From Streptococcus catagoni (GTDB lineage Bacteria > Bacillota > Bacilli > Lactobacillales > Streptococcaceae): a DNA stretch of 64,000 nucleotides. The first letter of the stretch is position 1, and every line of letters starts with the position of its first letter. This document shows, piece by piece, positions 33,405 to 42,796 of the stretch. The stretch lies in contig NZ_WPCW01000002.1 of NCBI RefSeq assembly GCF_011421425.1, positions 186,001 to 250,000 of the forward strand, given 5' to 3'. The notes under the pieces are model-generated. The model saw only the letters and a program-made list of their open reading frames with translations. It did not search any database and was not told where the DNA came from. The position numbers were made by a program, and so were the translations under genes.

Positions 33405-35285
33405 TTGAGCAGAGATCCAACATTAACATTAGACGAGTCAAACCTTGTCATCAGTAAAGATGGACGTGTGCATTACACGTTTACCGCAGAGGACGATAAC
33501 CAAAAAGTCAGATTAGCTAGCAACTGTCTAGGGACAGCGCATTTTAACCAGCTCATGATTGAGCGAGGGGATAAAGCCACTAGCTACGTCGCTCCAGTGG
33601 TAGTTGAGGGTAGCGGCAACCCAACGGGGATTTTTAAGGATCTTAAAGAGATTAGTCTAGAGCTAACAGACACCGAAAACTCAAATCTGTGGTCAAAAAT
33701 CAAGTTGACTAACCGTGGCATGTTGCAGGAGTACTACGATGGTACGATTAAGACCGAGATTATCAGTAGCGCAAGAGGTGTCGCCAGTCGTATCAGCGAG
33801 GATACAGACAAAAAGCTAGCGCTCATAAATGACACCATTGATGGCATCAGACGTGAGTATCAAGACGCCGATAGGCGACTATCAACTAGCTATCAAGCAG
33901 GCATTAATGGCTTAAAAGCCACTATGCGTGATGATAAGTTAGGCTTGCAAGCTGAGATTAAGGCCTCTGCCCAAGGGCTATCGCAAAAGTATGATGATGA
34001 GATACGCAAGCTATCAGCTAAAATAACCACGACGTCAGCAGGGACAACCGAAGAATACGAAAATCGTCTTGAGGGCCTACGAACCGAATTTACACGGTCG
34101 GTCGAGGGTGTCCGCTCAGCCTTATCTAGTCAAATCAGTGGCTATCAGTCAACAGTACAACAAACTGCTAACAAAATCACTCAAGAGATTAAAGACCGCG
34201 AAGGTGCGTTTAACCATATACAGTCAACAATCGGGAGTTACTATAAACGTCTACAATCTGCCGAAGGGAACTATAACAGTCTTAAAGAGACCGTAGCAGG
34301 CTACGAGCGTAGGATATCCAGTCACGATGGCGAAATACAATCAAATTTTACGCAACTAAAAGGTTTGATTGATCAACGCGTTACAAGAGGAGACTTAGAC
34401 AGTGTTATCAGATCAAGCGGTGATAGTATTATGCTTGCTATAAAGGGTAAATTACCATCTAGCAAAATGTCAGGTAAAGAGATTGTATCTGCCATCAATC
34501 TAAATAGTCACGGTGTACAAATTGCTGGTAAGCAAATATCTTTAGACGGTAACACGGTTGTTGCAGGTACATTTACTACAAAAATTGCAGAGGCTATTAA
34601 AATTAAAGCTGATCAAATCATAGCAGGTACGATTGACGCTGCAAAAGTCAGAGTTATCAATCTTAATGCCAGTAGCATTGTTGGATTAGATGCAAATTTT
34701 ATTAAAGCAAAAATCGGACATGCGATTACTGATTTGCTCGAGGGTAAAGTTATTAAATCCCGCAATGGCGCAATGGTTATAGATTTAAATAAATCTCAAA
34801 TAGATTTTAACAGCAATGCATCTATTAATTTTAACAGTAATTACAATGCGCTCATCCGAAAAAAGGGTACTCATACAGGATTTGTACACTTTAATGATGT
34901 GTTAGCAAAATCTGATGGTGGTGTCGGGTCGGTATATGCTGCAATCGGAGTTACCTCATCTGGTGATGGTATCAACTCGATGTCATCAGGTCGTTTTGCT
35001 GGACTTAGATGTTTTAGAGGAGCAAAAGGTACAAATCATGAGTCAACTGTTGATCAGGTGGAACTATATGGAGACAGTATATACTTTTTTGATGACTTTA
35101 ATATTTCTCGAGGCTTTAAGATGAGCCCAACAAAGCTTAAAAAAATAGTAGATTTAAATAATTTATACGATGCAGTGCTCGCTTTGTCACGATGTTGGCT
35201 ACACGCTAATAAAGCGTCGTGGAACTGGAACACAGCGGCTAAAGACATCATCAACGAGTATAACAAACATATGAGACAGTTATAA
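33405..35285 (+). CDS. gp58-like tail fibre protein
   Basis: A 626-residue protein starting at TTG after AAGGAGG. Long heptad-rich coiled coils (about 120-330) are followed by a beta-helical part (Ile-Ile-Ala-Gly-Thr-Ile-Asp-Ala-Ala-Lys-Val near 406) and a C-terminal head domain. This is the gp58-like family found in pyogenic streptococcal phages. It likely forms the trimeric receptor-binding fibre. Confidence 0.85.
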   Translation: MSRDPTLTLDESNLVISKDGRVHYTFTAEDDNQKVRLASNCLGTAHFNQLMIERGDKATSYVAPVVVEGSGNPTGIFKDLKEISLELTDTENSNLWSKIKLTNRGMLQEYYDGTIKTEIISSARGVASRISEDTDKKLALINDTIDGIRREYQDADRRLSTSYQAGINGLKATMRDDKLGLQAEIKASAQGLSQKYDDEIRKLSAKITTTSAGTTEEYENRLEGLRTEFTRSVEGVRSALSSQISGYQSTVQQTANKITQEIKDREGAFNHIQSTIGSYYKRLQSAEGNYNSLKETVAGYERRISSHDGEIQSNFTQLKGLIDQRVTRGDLDSVIRSSGDSIMLAIKGKLPSSKMSGKEIVSAINLNSHGVQIAGKQISLDGNTVVAGTFTTKIAEAIKIKADQIIAGTIDAAKVRVINLNASSIVGLDANFIKAKIGHAITDLLEGKVIKSRNGAMVIDLNKSQIDFNSNASINFNSNYNALIRKKGTHTGFVHFNDVLAKSDGGVGSVYAAIGVTSSGDGINSMSSGRFAGLRCFRGAKGTNHESTVDQVELYGDSIYFFDDFNISRGFKMSPTKLKKIVDLNNLYDAVLALSRCWLHANKASWNWNTAAKDIINEYNKHMRQL

Positions 35286-35302
35286 CAATAACAGGAGAAA
35301 AA

Positions 35303-35464
35303 ATGAACGAAAAAATATTAAATAAAATTATCAATGATTTAACAATCCAAGTTGCTAATTTAACATTAGCTAATGCACAATTAAAAGCACAGCGCGAAAT
35401 CGAAATAGAAGAACTTAATGCACAACTGGATGAAGCGACAAAACCTGAAGTTAAAGGAGAATAA
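35303..35464 (+). CDS. Small phage protein upstream of DUF1366 (53 residues)
   Basis: An ATG behind AGGAGA opens a 53-residue, mostly helical, coiled-coil-like product (Asn-Leu-Thr-Leu-Ala-Asn-Ala-Gln-Leu-Lys-Ala-Gln). It ends two bases before the DUF1366 gene. Small proteins of this kind accompany DUF1366 in streptococcal phages. Confidence 0.65.
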   Translation: MNEKILNKIINDLTIQVANLTLANAQLKAQREIEIEELNAQLDEATKPEVKGE

Positions 35465-35466
35465 AC

Positions 35467-36078
35467 ATGAGAAATTGGAAAGTCACAGGAAAATACCCAC
35501 AATATGATGGCACAGGAGCAGTCGCAAGTACACACGTTATCATCACTGCAGAAGACGGTGCTGTGATCCCACAACTGATTAAGCGAGACCTAACAGGCAC
35601 AAATGATAAAGAAATTATCGCAGCAGCGCTCGAAGAGTTTAAAAAATCAGAGTATGTCGAAATCGCTATGGGCGAAGCTGTCCAAAAAGTTGATGACCTA
35701 GAGAAAATCTCGCAAGAAACTGCCAAGACTGCCAAAACAGCTCAAGCAGCTGCTGGACTAGCTAAGGTATCCGCAGAGCGCACACAAAAGATGATTAATC
35801 TACAAACCATCCATGTATTGACTAGCGGGGGCCGAGTAGAGCCCGACATCTACAAAGGCATGTTAGAGCTTATCGAGCCTGTCAAAAAAGGTGAGTACCA
35901 AGCCTATGATGTCTTTACTGTCGTAGATGCAGCACACGAAGACCAAGCAGGCGAAGGAAATCTAGTCTTTGTGCACGTCAATGAGACTTTTGAGTATGAC
36001 AAACAAACCTTAGAGGAGCTCGAGTCAGAGGAAAAAGTAACAGTCATCAAATATGCGGATCTCGTTAAACAAGATTAG
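35467..36078 (+). CDS. DUF1366 family phage protein
   Basis: A 203-residue protein whose start (Trp-Lys-Val-Thr-Gly-Lys-Tyr-Pro) and central Ala/Lys/Thr helix (about 80-110) match the DUF1366 proteins found before the holin in streptococcal phages. An extra domain follows after residue 115 with Asp-Val-Phe-Thr-Val-Val-Asp. Probably a baseplate part; unproven. Confidence 0.78.
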   Translation: MRNWKVTGKYPQYDGTGAVASTHVIITAEDGAVIPQLIKRDLTGTNDKEIIAAALEEFKKSEYVEIAMGEAVQKVDDLEKISQETAKTAKTAQAAAGLAKVSAERTQKMINLQTIHVLTSGGRVEPDIYKGMLELIEPVKKGEYQAYDVFTVVDAAHEDQAGEGNLVFVHVNETFEYDKQTLEELESEEKVTVIKYADLVKQD

Positions 36079-36089
36079 CGAGGTAGGTT

Positions 36090-36362
36090 ATGGCAACAGA
36101 GTTGATATTTGGTCTTGGTGGCTTTATTTTAGCTATCGTAACGACTTACAATATTTTTAATGCAAAATCCATCAAGCATGCGACAGATATTACGCTGTTG
36201 CAATCTGAGGTTGAGCATTTAAAAATTGTCACTCGTCAAAATGCTAGGCGTCTTGAGGAGCATGACGAACAAAACAAAACGCTTATCACAATGACCGAGC
36301 AAATTAAAAACCTCAATCGTGAGGTAAGAGAACTTAAAGATATTATGAGAGGTGAAGCATGA
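36090..36362 (+). CDS. Holin-associated membrane protein (XhlA-like)
   Basis: A 90-residue protein with one N-terminal membrane segment (about 4-22) and a charged coiled coil after it (30-87). That layout is typical for the holin partner before the holin gene. It overlaps the holin by four bases. Part of the lysis cassette. Confidence 0.7.
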   Translation: MATELIFGLGGFILAIVTTYNIFNAKSIKHATDITLLQSEVEHLKIVTRQNARRLEEHDEQNKTLITMTEQIKNLNREVRELKDIMRGEA

Positions 36363-36586
36363 TCAATTTAAAATTACGACTACAAAACAAAGTAACCTTG
36401 ATGGCTATTTTAGGAGCTATCTTTTTACTAGCGCAGCAATTAGGTATTAAATTACCATCCAATATTGCGGATATCGCCAACACAGCTGTAACGCTTTTGG
36501 TATTGCTTGGGGTTGTCACAGACCCAACTACAAAAGGCTTGTCTGACAGTGAGCAAGCCTTGACTTACCACGAGCCCAAAAAATAG
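36359..36586 (+). CDS. Phage holin (phi LC3-like)
   Basis: A 75-residue protein with two membrane segments (about 13-30 and 36-54) linked by a short turn, a basic N-terminus and a polar tail. The pattern Lys-Val-Thr-Leu-Met-Ala-Ile-Leu-Gly-Ala and Gly-Val-Val-Thr-Asp-Pro-Thr-Thr-Lys-Gly-Leu-Ser-Asp-Ser is typical of phi LC3 holins. It makes the membrane holes that release the endolysin. Confidence 0.88.
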   Translation: MINLKLRLQNKVTLMAILGAIFLLAQQLGIKLPSNIADIANTAVTLLVLLGVVTDPTTKGLSDSEQALTYHEPKK

Positions 36587-36595
36587 GAGGGTAGC

Positions 36596-36709
36596 ATGAG
36601 AAAAGCAATCACACAACTAGCCGTTATCATAGCTATCATAGTGCTATATTTTCCACTGTCTGTGGTTGCTCTTATCTTTTATCCATTTTTAGATAAGGAG
36701 GACAGATGA
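36596..36709 (+). CDS. Very small membrane protein in lysis cassette (37 residues)
   Basis: The ATG follows GGAGG and the TGA overlaps the endolysin ATG. The product is nearly one membrane helix (residues 8-31) with a charged tail. Tight coupling between holin and endolysin supports it; it may be a holin modulator. Confidence 0.6.
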   Translation: MRKAITQLAVIIAIIVLYFPLSVVALIFYPFLDKEDR

Positions 36710-37902
36710 CCTTTTTAGATGACATTAAGCAAGGCTGCTTAGAAGGCTGGACAAATTACAAAATCTTGCCATCCTTGACTGCAGCGCAAGCTATCTTAGA
36801 GAGCGGTTGGGGTAAGCATGCCCCACATAACGCTCTATTTGGTATTAAGGCAGATGCAAGCTGGACTGGTAAGTCATTTAATACTAAAACGCAAGAGGAA
36901 TATCAGCCTGGTGTGGTCACGGACATTGTAGACCGCTTTAGGGCATATGATAGTTGGACCGATAGTATTATTGATCACGGTAAATTTTTAAACGATAATC
37001 CACGCTACAAAGTTGTGATTGGTGAGACTGACTACAGAAAGGCCTGTCATGCCATTAAGGACGCAGGTTATGCCACAGCGAGTGGATACGCAGAGCTGCT
37101 TATCCAGTTGATTGAGGAAAATAGCTTGCAATCTTGGGATGCCGAAGCCTTAAAAACTAATAAGGAGGAAACAATGACAACCGCAAAGGAAATTGTACAA
37201 TACTGTGTTAATCTTGCCAATTCAGGTATGGGTGTTGACAAAGACGGTGCTTATGGAACGCAGTGTGTTGACTTACCATGCTTTATCGTCAAAAACTGGT
37301 TCGGCATCGATTTATGGGGCAATGCGATTGACCTGTTAAATAGTGCAGCCGCACAAGGATTAGAGGTTATCTATAATGCTCCTGGAGTCAATCCCAAAGC
37401 CAGTGACTTATTTGTCATGGAGGTAGCTGGAAGCCCATACGGACACACAGGAGCTGTTATTGAGGACAGTGATGGCTATACCATTAAAACTGTTGAACAA
37501 AACATTGACGGCAACTGGGATAGTCTGCAAGTAGGCGGACCGGCTCGCTTTAATACTCGTGACTTTACTGGTATTGTCGGCTGGATTAGATTACCCGTTG
37601 ACCATACCAGTCAGGCAGTAGATACAGCACCACAAAACTCCGAAGCTATCGTAGAGACGCCGAAATCTGGTACATTTACGCTTGATGTTGCAGAGATTAA
37701 TATCAGACGTTGGCCAAGCCTTGCGAGCGAAGTAGTAGGTAGTTACAAACAAGGTGATACTGTCAGCTTTGACAGTGAGGGTTACGCCAATGGTTACTAC
37801 TGGATTAGCTATGTTGGTGGATCTGGTAAGCGTAACTATCTAGCTATTGGCCAGACTGATAAAGATGGTAATCGTATTAGTCTCTGGGGTAAATTAATGT
37901 GA
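36706..37902 (+). CDS. Endolysin: glucosaminidase, CHAP and SH3b domains
   Basis: A 398-residue lysin. Residues 1-145 form a glucosaminidase (Gln-Ala-Ile-Leu-Glu-Ser-Gly-Trp-Gly, with the catalytic Glu near 32). Residues 157-305 form a CHAP amidase/endopeptidase with Cys in Thr-Gln-Cys-Val-Asp-Leu (near 187) and His in Tyr-Gly-His-Thr-Gly (near 248). The SH3b cell-wall-binding domain lies at about 325-395. Inside the gene AAGGAGG (37162-37168) stands 5 bases before an in-frame ATG at 37174, at the start of the CHAP part, so a second CHAP-SH3b product of about 242 residues is likely. Confidence 0.92.
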   Translation: MTFLDDIKQGCLEGWTNYKILPSLTAAQAILESGWGKHAPHNALFGIKADASWTGKSFNTKTQEEYQPGVVTDIVDRFRAYDSWTDSIIDHGKFLNDNPRYKVVIGETDYRKACHAIKDAGYATASGYAELLIQLIEENSLQSWDAEALKTNKEETMTTAKEIVQYCVNLANSGMGVDKDGAYGTQCVDLPCFIVKNWFGIDLWGNAIDLLNSAAAQGLEVIYNAPGVNPKASDLFVMEVAGSPYGHTGAVIEDSDGYTIKTVEQNIDGNWDSLQVGGPARFNTRDFTGIVGWIRLPVDHTSQAVDTAPQNSEAIVETPKSGTFTLDVAEINIRRWPSLASEVVGSYKQGDTVSFDSEGYANGYYWISYVGGSGKRNYLAIGQTDKDGNRISLWGKLM

Positions 37903-37962
37903 TCGACATCAATGTCGGTCAGCAAAAAATCATGGAGGTAAAGCTCCTCGAGATAAGACAAA

Positions 37963-37992
37963 ACCCTCAGCAATGGCTGGGGGTATTTTTTG
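37963..37992 (+). terminator. Terminator after the lysis cassette
   Basis: ACCCTCAGC and GCTGGGGGT form a nine-pair stem (one G-T) around AATG, followed by ATTTTTTG. It ends the phage late operon. A short GGAG/CTCC hairpin lies just upstream. Confidence 0.85.
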
Positions 37993-37999
37993 TTTTGCA

Positions 38000-38125
38000 A
38001 TTATCTCCTACAGGGGGCAAAAAAGGGGCAAAAAAATAGTAAAAGTTTGTAATAACTTGTAAAAGTAAATTTAGAAACGCCTATAACAAAGGCTTTTATA
38101 AGAATATGTAACAACTTGTAATTGA
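38000..38125. other. Candidate right attachment (attR) region
   Basis: Phage coding ends at 37902 and the first host gene is at 38534. Between them lies GGGGCAAAAAAGGGGCAAA (about 38015-38035) and a direct repeat TGTAAYAACTTGTAA at 38048-38062 and 38107-38121 (one difference, 59 bases apart). Repeats like these can be integrase or excisionase arm sites or parts of the att core. The left junction is outside the window, so the core cannot be defined. Confidence 0.4.
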
Positions 38126-38467
38126 TGCAATATGGCGTGTGCTCTATTTTTTGCCTTAGGATCAAGTCCTAAAAGCTGGCTTCAGCTCTTAGTTAAGAAA
38201 GGCCAGCTGATAAAAAGTTTTCAATAAAATGGGTTTACTTTAGGAAAAAATTGTTCATAAGACACTTTTGTCGTAGAAAAAGCCGGTCAATCTTATTGCA
38301 AAAAAGCATTGAAAACACTTAAATATTTTCAGAAAACTCCTTGTTTTCTCTTTTTTTTGCAAAAATCATGCTATTTTAAATAGTAGTAGCTGAAAAAAGA
38401 CACTTGCTTTAGTGATTAGAATAGGTTTTATAAGCCTTAGGCCTATGAAAACGAGACAAAATACATA
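38126..38467. other. Gene-free host flank downstream of the prophage
   Basis: No frame with a ribosome site. It holds AT-rich DNA with a short GGCTT/AAGCC-type repeat near 38180 and a poly-T tract near 38350. It separates the prophage junction from the AEC permease promoter. Confidence 0.5.
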
Positions 38468-38496
38468 TTGACAAAGAAATAATATCTCGGTAGAAT
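38468..38496 (+). promoter_or_regulatory. Promoter of the AEC permease / dehydrogenase operon
   Basis: TTGACA (38468-38473), 17-base spacer, TAGAAT (38491-38496), about 38 bases before the chosen ATG at 38534. The match and spacing are near perfect for a housekeeping promoter. Confidence 0.8.
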
Positions 38497-38533
38497 ATGT
38501 GATATGACTCACATTTTTATTTTAGGAGATGAA

Positions 38534-39616
38534 ATGAATTTTTTAGAAATTACAAGTGCCGTTTTTAGCAATGTATCCCTACGTGGAGCAGTTTTTTCAA
38601 CTGTTATGATTATCATGCTCGGCTACTATGTCCGCAAGAAAAACCTTGTTCCTGAAAATGGTGCAAAGGTATTATCTAGTGTCTTATTGTCAGTTGCTTT
38701 GCCAGCTCTTGCCTTCAAAGCTTTCTTGTCAGATATCAATGCTAAGACTTTTACGTCAGGCCGCAATATTTTTATTTTTGGCTTCATTGCTTATATCATT
38801 CTGATTTTATTAGGCAAATTAATCTATAAAGGCTTGCCGAAAGAGAAAAGTGATACTATGACAGTTTTAACTGCCTTTGGTTCAACAACCTTTTATGGTA
38901 TCCCAATTATTACTGCCTTTTTCATGAAGGAAAATCCTGAAGCAGTTATCTATGCTAACTTGTTTAACATTGCTTACCGTGTTTTCCTATATTCTTATGC
39001 TTTAATGACAATGAGTGATCAAAAATTTGATCCTAAGCATTTGAAGACAATCTTTTTAAACCCAATTGTCCTAGCAACTTTTGTAGGGATGATTCTATGG
39101 TTTTTCCAAAAATCACTTCCACAGACAGTTGTAGCAAATCCTTTATACACTGTTGGCAGTGACTTACCTGCTAAATTAACAGTTTCTATTTTCCGTTTTG
39201 ACTTAACCCTGCCATGGTTTGTGACAGCTTTAGGATTTTTAGCTAGTCTATCTTCTCCACTTGCTTGGTTAGCAATCGGGATGACTTTAGCTTCTATCTC
39301 TATGAAAGAAGCTATCAAAGATAAATTTGTTTGGGTTTATACAGCTATTAAACTCATCTTGGTTCCAGCTATTTTCTTAGCTATCATGATTGCTATCAAC
39401 AGCTTCTTCCCACTTGGCTACTATGCTATTGTAGGTGTAATGATCATGTTAGCAACTCCTCCGGCAACGGTTGCGGTTTCTTACGCTATTCGTTTTGAGA
39501 AAGAAGAAGTACTTGCTTCTAATGCCTCACTAGTAACTTCAGTCCTATCAGTTATTGCTATTATTTTCTGGGTGGTTGTACTGACAGCTTTACACACAAG
39601 TGGAGTGATTTTATAA
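38534..39616 (+). CDS. AEC-family transporter (auxin efflux carrier/malate permease type)
   Basis: The frame opens at 38504, but that ATG lies at the expected transcription start; the ATG at 38534 with AGGAGATGAA upstream is used (360 residues). About ten membrane segments in two groups of five surround a polar loop, with the AEC-type Leu-Pro-Ala-Leu-Ala-Phe and Thr-Pro-Pro-Ala-Thr-Val-Ala. The family moves dicarboxylates or other organic acids. The next gene, two bases on, is a 2-hydroxyacid dehydrogenase, so the pair likely transports and converts a hydroxy or keto acid. Substrate unknown. Confidence 0.82.
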   Translation: MNFLEITSAVFSNVSLRGAVFSTVMIIMLGYYVRKKNLVPENGAKVLSSVLLSVALPALAFKAFLSDINAKTFTSGRNIFIFGFIAYIILILLGKLIYKGLPKEKSDTMTVLTAFGSTTFYGIPIITAFFMKENPEAVIYANLFNIAYRVFLYSYALMTMSDQKFDPKHLKTIFLNPIVLATFVGMILWFFQKSLPQTVVANPLYTVGSDLPAKLTVSIFRFDLTLPWFVTALGFLASLSSPLAWLAIGMTLASISMKEAIKDKFVWVYTAIKLILVPAIFLAIMIAINSFFPLGYYAIVGVMIMLATPPATVAVSYAIRFEKEEVLASNASLVTSVLSVIAIIFWVVVLTALHTSGVIL

Positions 39617-39617
39617 A

Positions 39618-40607
39618 ATGAAAATAATTTGTTACGGTGTTCGTGAAAACGAAATTCCATACTTTAAAAATTTAAATAAATACCATTATGACTTAACACT
39701 GGTTCCTGAAAATTTAAGTCATGACAATGTTGAAACAGCCAAAGGCCATGATGCTGTACTCTTGCGTGCTAACAATGTTGCTGATAAGACCAACTTGGAT
39801 ATTTTAAATACTTACGGTATTAAGTATGTCTTTACACGGACAGTTGGCTATGCTCATATAGATCTTGAGGCTGCTAAGGCTAATCAACAAATAGTTGCCT
39901 ATGTTCCAACTTACTCACCTTATGCAGTGGCTGAGTTGGCATTTAATTTAGCTCTGCAATTGCATCGCAATACCGTTTTAGCTATACATAATGCACAGCA
40001 AGGTAATTTTGTGGTCAACCAAAGCATGTTTGCACCTCAACTATCTAATTTGACAGTTGGGATCATTGGAACTGGTCGCATTGGTTTAGCTGAAGCTAAA
40101 CTGTGGAAAGCAGTTGGTGCCAAGGTTGTTGGTTACGATATTTATGAAAATGACCTAGCAAAAGAATACTTAGACTATCAGTCAGAAGAAGACCTTTTAG
40201 CCCAATCAGATATTGTTTCTTTACATGTGCCGCATATCGTTGGTGTTAATGAAAATCATTTTAATAGTGAATTAATTTCTAAAATGAAAGATGGCGCTAT
40301 TTTAGTGAACACAGCTCGAGCTGAAATCACTGATGAAGAAGCTATCTTGGATGCTGTAGAATCAGGAAAATTAAAAGGTTTTGCGACTGATGTTATCACT
40401 CGTGAAAAAGATTTCTTCAATAAAGATTTCAAAGGAAAAACAGGAGATCCATTGGTTGATCGCATGTGTGAACTCTATCCTCGTGTCATTTTGACACCAC
40501 ATATTGGTTCATATACATCAGATGCCTTAACAGATATGATTTCAATTTCATTTGAAAACTTCAATGATATCCTTACTAGAGGTCAGTCACAAAATCAACT
40601 TGTCTAA
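39618..40607 (+). CDS. D-2-hydroxyacid dehydrogenase (D-lactate dehydrogenase type)
   Basis: A 329-residue NAD-dependent enzyme. The nucleotide-binding Gly-Thr-Gly-Arg-Ile-Gly lies near 151-156, catalytic Arg in Val-Asn-Thr-Ala-Arg-Ala near 234, Glu in the Asp-Val-Ile-Thr-Arg-Glu area and His in Thr-Pro-His-Ile-Gly-Ser near 295. It reduces 2-keto acids to D-2-hydroxyacids such as D-lactate or D-hydroxyisocaproate. It starts two bases after the permease stop, so the two form an operon. Confidence 0.85.
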   Translation: MKIICYGVRENEIPYFKNLNKYHYDLTLVPENLSHDNVETAKGHDAVLLRANNVADKTNLDILNTYGIKYVFTRTVGYAHIDLEAAKANQQIVAYVPTYSPYAVAELAFNLALQLHRNTVLAIHNAQQGNFVVNQSMFAPQLSNLTVGIIGTGRIGLAEAKLWKAVGAKVVGYDIYENDLAKEYLDYQSEEDLLAQSDIVSLHVPHIVGVNENHFNSELISKMKDGAILVNTARAEITDEEAILDAVESGKLKGFATDVITREKDFFNKDFKGKTGDPLVDRMCELYPRVILTPHIGSYTSDALTDMISISFENFNDILTRGQSQNQLV

Positions 40608-40634
40608 GATCCAGTTTATTTATTCGATATTTAC

Positions 40635-40666
40635 TACCAGTTTCCTTATGCGAAACTGGTATTTTA
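40635..40666 (+). terminator. Terminator after the dehydrogenase gene
   Basis: TACCAGTTTC and GAAACTGGTA form a perfect ten-pair stem with a seven-base loop, followed by TTTTAG. It closes the permease-dehydrogenase operon. Confidence 0.8.
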
Positions 40667-40813
40667 GAATTGTCATAAGGACAGAGCAGAGAAGGGGATT
40701 GAAAATCTACTTGCAAACTTTGTGAAAAGATTATTAAATAGAGTAGTTTATATTGAAAATTTAGCTGGAAAAGGTTATGATTATAGTGAAAGCGAAAATA
40801 AAGGGAGTAAAAA

Positions 40814-42163
40814 ATGTCACATATTAAATATGATTATTCAAAAGTTTTAGGACAATTTATTGCACCGCACGAATTAGACTTTATGCAAATGCATGTCTCT
40901 GCGGCCGATGCTGCTCTTCGTCAAGGTACTGGTCCTGGCTCAGAAATGACTGGTTGGTTGAACCTGCCTGAAGACTACGATAAAGAAGAATTTGCTCGTA
41001 TTTTAAAGGCGGCTGAAAAAATCAAATCTGACAGTCAAGTGCTTGTTGTTATTGGTATTGGTGGATCTTACTTGGGAGCACGTGCAGCCATTGATTTCCT
41101 TACTAATTCTTTCTTCAATCTACAAACTGCAGAAGATCGTAAAGCACCTCAAATTCTTTATGCTGGAAACTCTATTTCATCCAACTATCTTGCGGACTTA
41201 GTGGACTATGTGGCAGACAAGGATTTCTCTGTTAATGTGATCTCAAAATCAGGGACAACAACTGAACCTGCAATTGCTTTCCGTGTTTTCAAAGAACTTC
41301 TTATTGAAAAATATGGTAAGGAAGAAGCAAACAAACGGATCTATGCAACTACTGACAAAGAAAAAGGTGCTGTGAAAGTAGAAGCAGATGCTAATAACTG
41401 GGAAACATTTGTTGTTCCAGATAGTGTTGGTGGACGCTTTACTGTTTTAACACCAGTTGGACTACTTCCAATTGCTGCTTCAGGTGCTGATATCACTAAA
41501 TTGATGGAAGGTGCCAATGCAGCTCGTCAAGCTTATTCATCAGAAAAAATTTCTGAAAACGAAGCTTACCAATATGCAGTTATTAGAAATATCTTGTACC
41601 GTAAGGGCTACATTACTGAAGTTTTAGCTAATTATGAACCTTCTCTACAATACTTTAGTGAATGGTGGAAACAATTAGCGGGAGAATCTGAAGGTAAGGA
41701 CCAAAAAGGTATCTATCCAACTTCTGCAAACTTCTCAACAGACTTGCACTCACTTGGACAATTTATCCAAGAAGGTTACCGCAATATGTTTGAAACAGTT
41801 GTACGTGTTGATAAACCTCGTAAAAACATCACTATTCCTACTGAAGAAGCAGATCTGGACGGTTTAGGTTACCTACAAGGAAAAGATGTTGACTTTGTTA
41901 ATAAAAAAGCAACTGATGGCGTTCTTCTTGCCCACACAGATGGTGGTGTGCCAAACACTTACTTGACCATCCCAGCACAGGACGAATTTACCTTAGGTTA
42001 TATCATCTACTTCTTTGAAATTGCTATTGCTATTTCAGGTTATTTAAATGGCGTTAATCCATTTGACCAACCAGGTGTAGAAGCTTATAAGAAAAACATG
42101 TTTGCATTGCTTGGTAAACCAGGATTTGAAGACCTCAGTGCAGAATTAAATGCTCGCCTCTAA
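40814..42163 (+). CDS. pgi: Glucose-6-phosphate isomerase
   Basis: A 449-residue phosphoglucose isomerase of the short Gram-positive type. Seen are Gly-Ile-Gly-Gly-Ser-Tyr-Leu-Gly-Ala near 81-89, Ser-Lys-Ser-Gly-Thr-Thr-Thr-Glu near 147-154 (sugar-phosphate site), and Gly-Gly-Arg-Phe near 214. It links glucose-6-phosphate and fructose-6-phosphate in glycolysis and so feeds both UDP-glucose and UDP-GlcNAc, the precursors of hyaluronan made by the next operon. Confidence 0.97.
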   Translation: MSHIKYDYSKVLGQFIAPHELDFMQMHVSAADAALRQGTGPGSEMTGWLNLPEDYDKEEFARILKAAEKIKSDSQVLVVIGIGGSYLGARAAIDFLTNSFFNLQTAEDRKAPQILYAGNSISSNYLADLVDYVADKDFSVNVISKSGTTTEPAIAFRVFKELLIEKYGKEEANKRIYATTDKEKGAVKVEADANNWETFVVPDSVGGRFTVLTPVGLLPIAASGADITKLMEGANAARQAYSSEKISENEAYQYAVIRNILYRKGYITEVLANYEPSLQYFSEWWKQLAGESEGKDQKGIYPTSANFSTDLHSLGQFIQEGYRNMFETVVRVDKPRKNITIPTEEADLDGLGYLQGKDVDFVNKKATDGVLLAHTDGGVPNTYLTIPAQDEFTLGYIIYFFEIAIAISGYLNGVNPFDQPGVEAYKKNMFALLGKPGFEDLSAELNARL

Positions 42164-42197
42164 TTAATATATGAGCGCTCCTAAGTGGGCTCTCAGG

Positions 42198-42230
42198 CTG
42201 AAGAGAAAGTTATTTTTCTTCAGTTTTTTT
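42198..42230 (+). terminator. pgi terminator
   Basis: CTGAAGA (42198-42204) pairs with TCTTCAG (42217-42223); the inner A-rich and T-rich bases add pairs. Seven T follow. Confidence 0.85.
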
Positions 42231-42767
42231 ATTGCTTTTGAGGGCTAGAAAGGCTCAGCTTAATCTATTTGTCAAGAAAAGCTATTAGCCTCCCATTTGT
42301 TTCTTCATTTTAAGAACAGGTAATCAAAGACCAGTATAGATTTAAAGCTTTTCAGCAGGGTGCTAGGAGCCCTTTTTGGCTCTTTTATCAGCTAAGCTAC
42401 ACTTGTTTGGCTTAGACCCTTATATAGGATAAAAAATAGGTCAGTAAAAAATAATAATGAAGAGTTTGCCTAGTATTTGAGAAAGATTTTTAGTTTTTTT
42501 GGCTGCCTAGATGGCTTTAAAAATATAAAAAAATATTCAATTAATGAATGAAATTACAAATATGTGATTATTGGAAACTTCTATTTCTTCTAATAATTCT
42601 CTTTAAAAGGCCTCTTTTCAACCTATTTTTCAAGGATTATGAAAATATATTGAAAACCATAACTTTTGTTTATACTTTTCATAAAACTCTGTTATTAAAG
42701 GGTTTTGGAAGACACCTTAAAAGGTTGTTTTGAGCTCAAAATATTAATTTTGATATAAATTATTGGT
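42231..42767. promoter_or_regulatory. AT-rich gene-free region upstream of hasA
   Basis: No credible gene; a 61-codon frame at 42548-42733 has no ribosome site and low-complexity product. The stretch is AT-rich and holds ATTARA-type motifs, e.g. ATTAAA at 42694-42699 and a further one at 42854-42859 in the leader. Such motifs are bound by CovR at the capsule promoter of S. pyogenes. CovR control here is inference. Confidence 0.4.
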
Positions 42768-42796
42768 TTGAATAAGTTTTTTGCCTCACTTATAAT
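42768..42796 (+). promoter_or_regulatory. Predicted hasAB promoter
   Basis: TTGAAT (42768-42773), 17-base spacer, TATAAT (42791-42796). Transcription would begin near 42803, leaving a leader of about 105 bases before hasA. The hasA ribosome site is a strong AGGAGG. Confidence 0.65.

Noticed and set aside
42548..42733. 61-codon open frame upstream of hasA
   Set aside because: No ribosome site, low-complexity Phe/Leu/Lys product, lies in AT-rich regulatory DNA.
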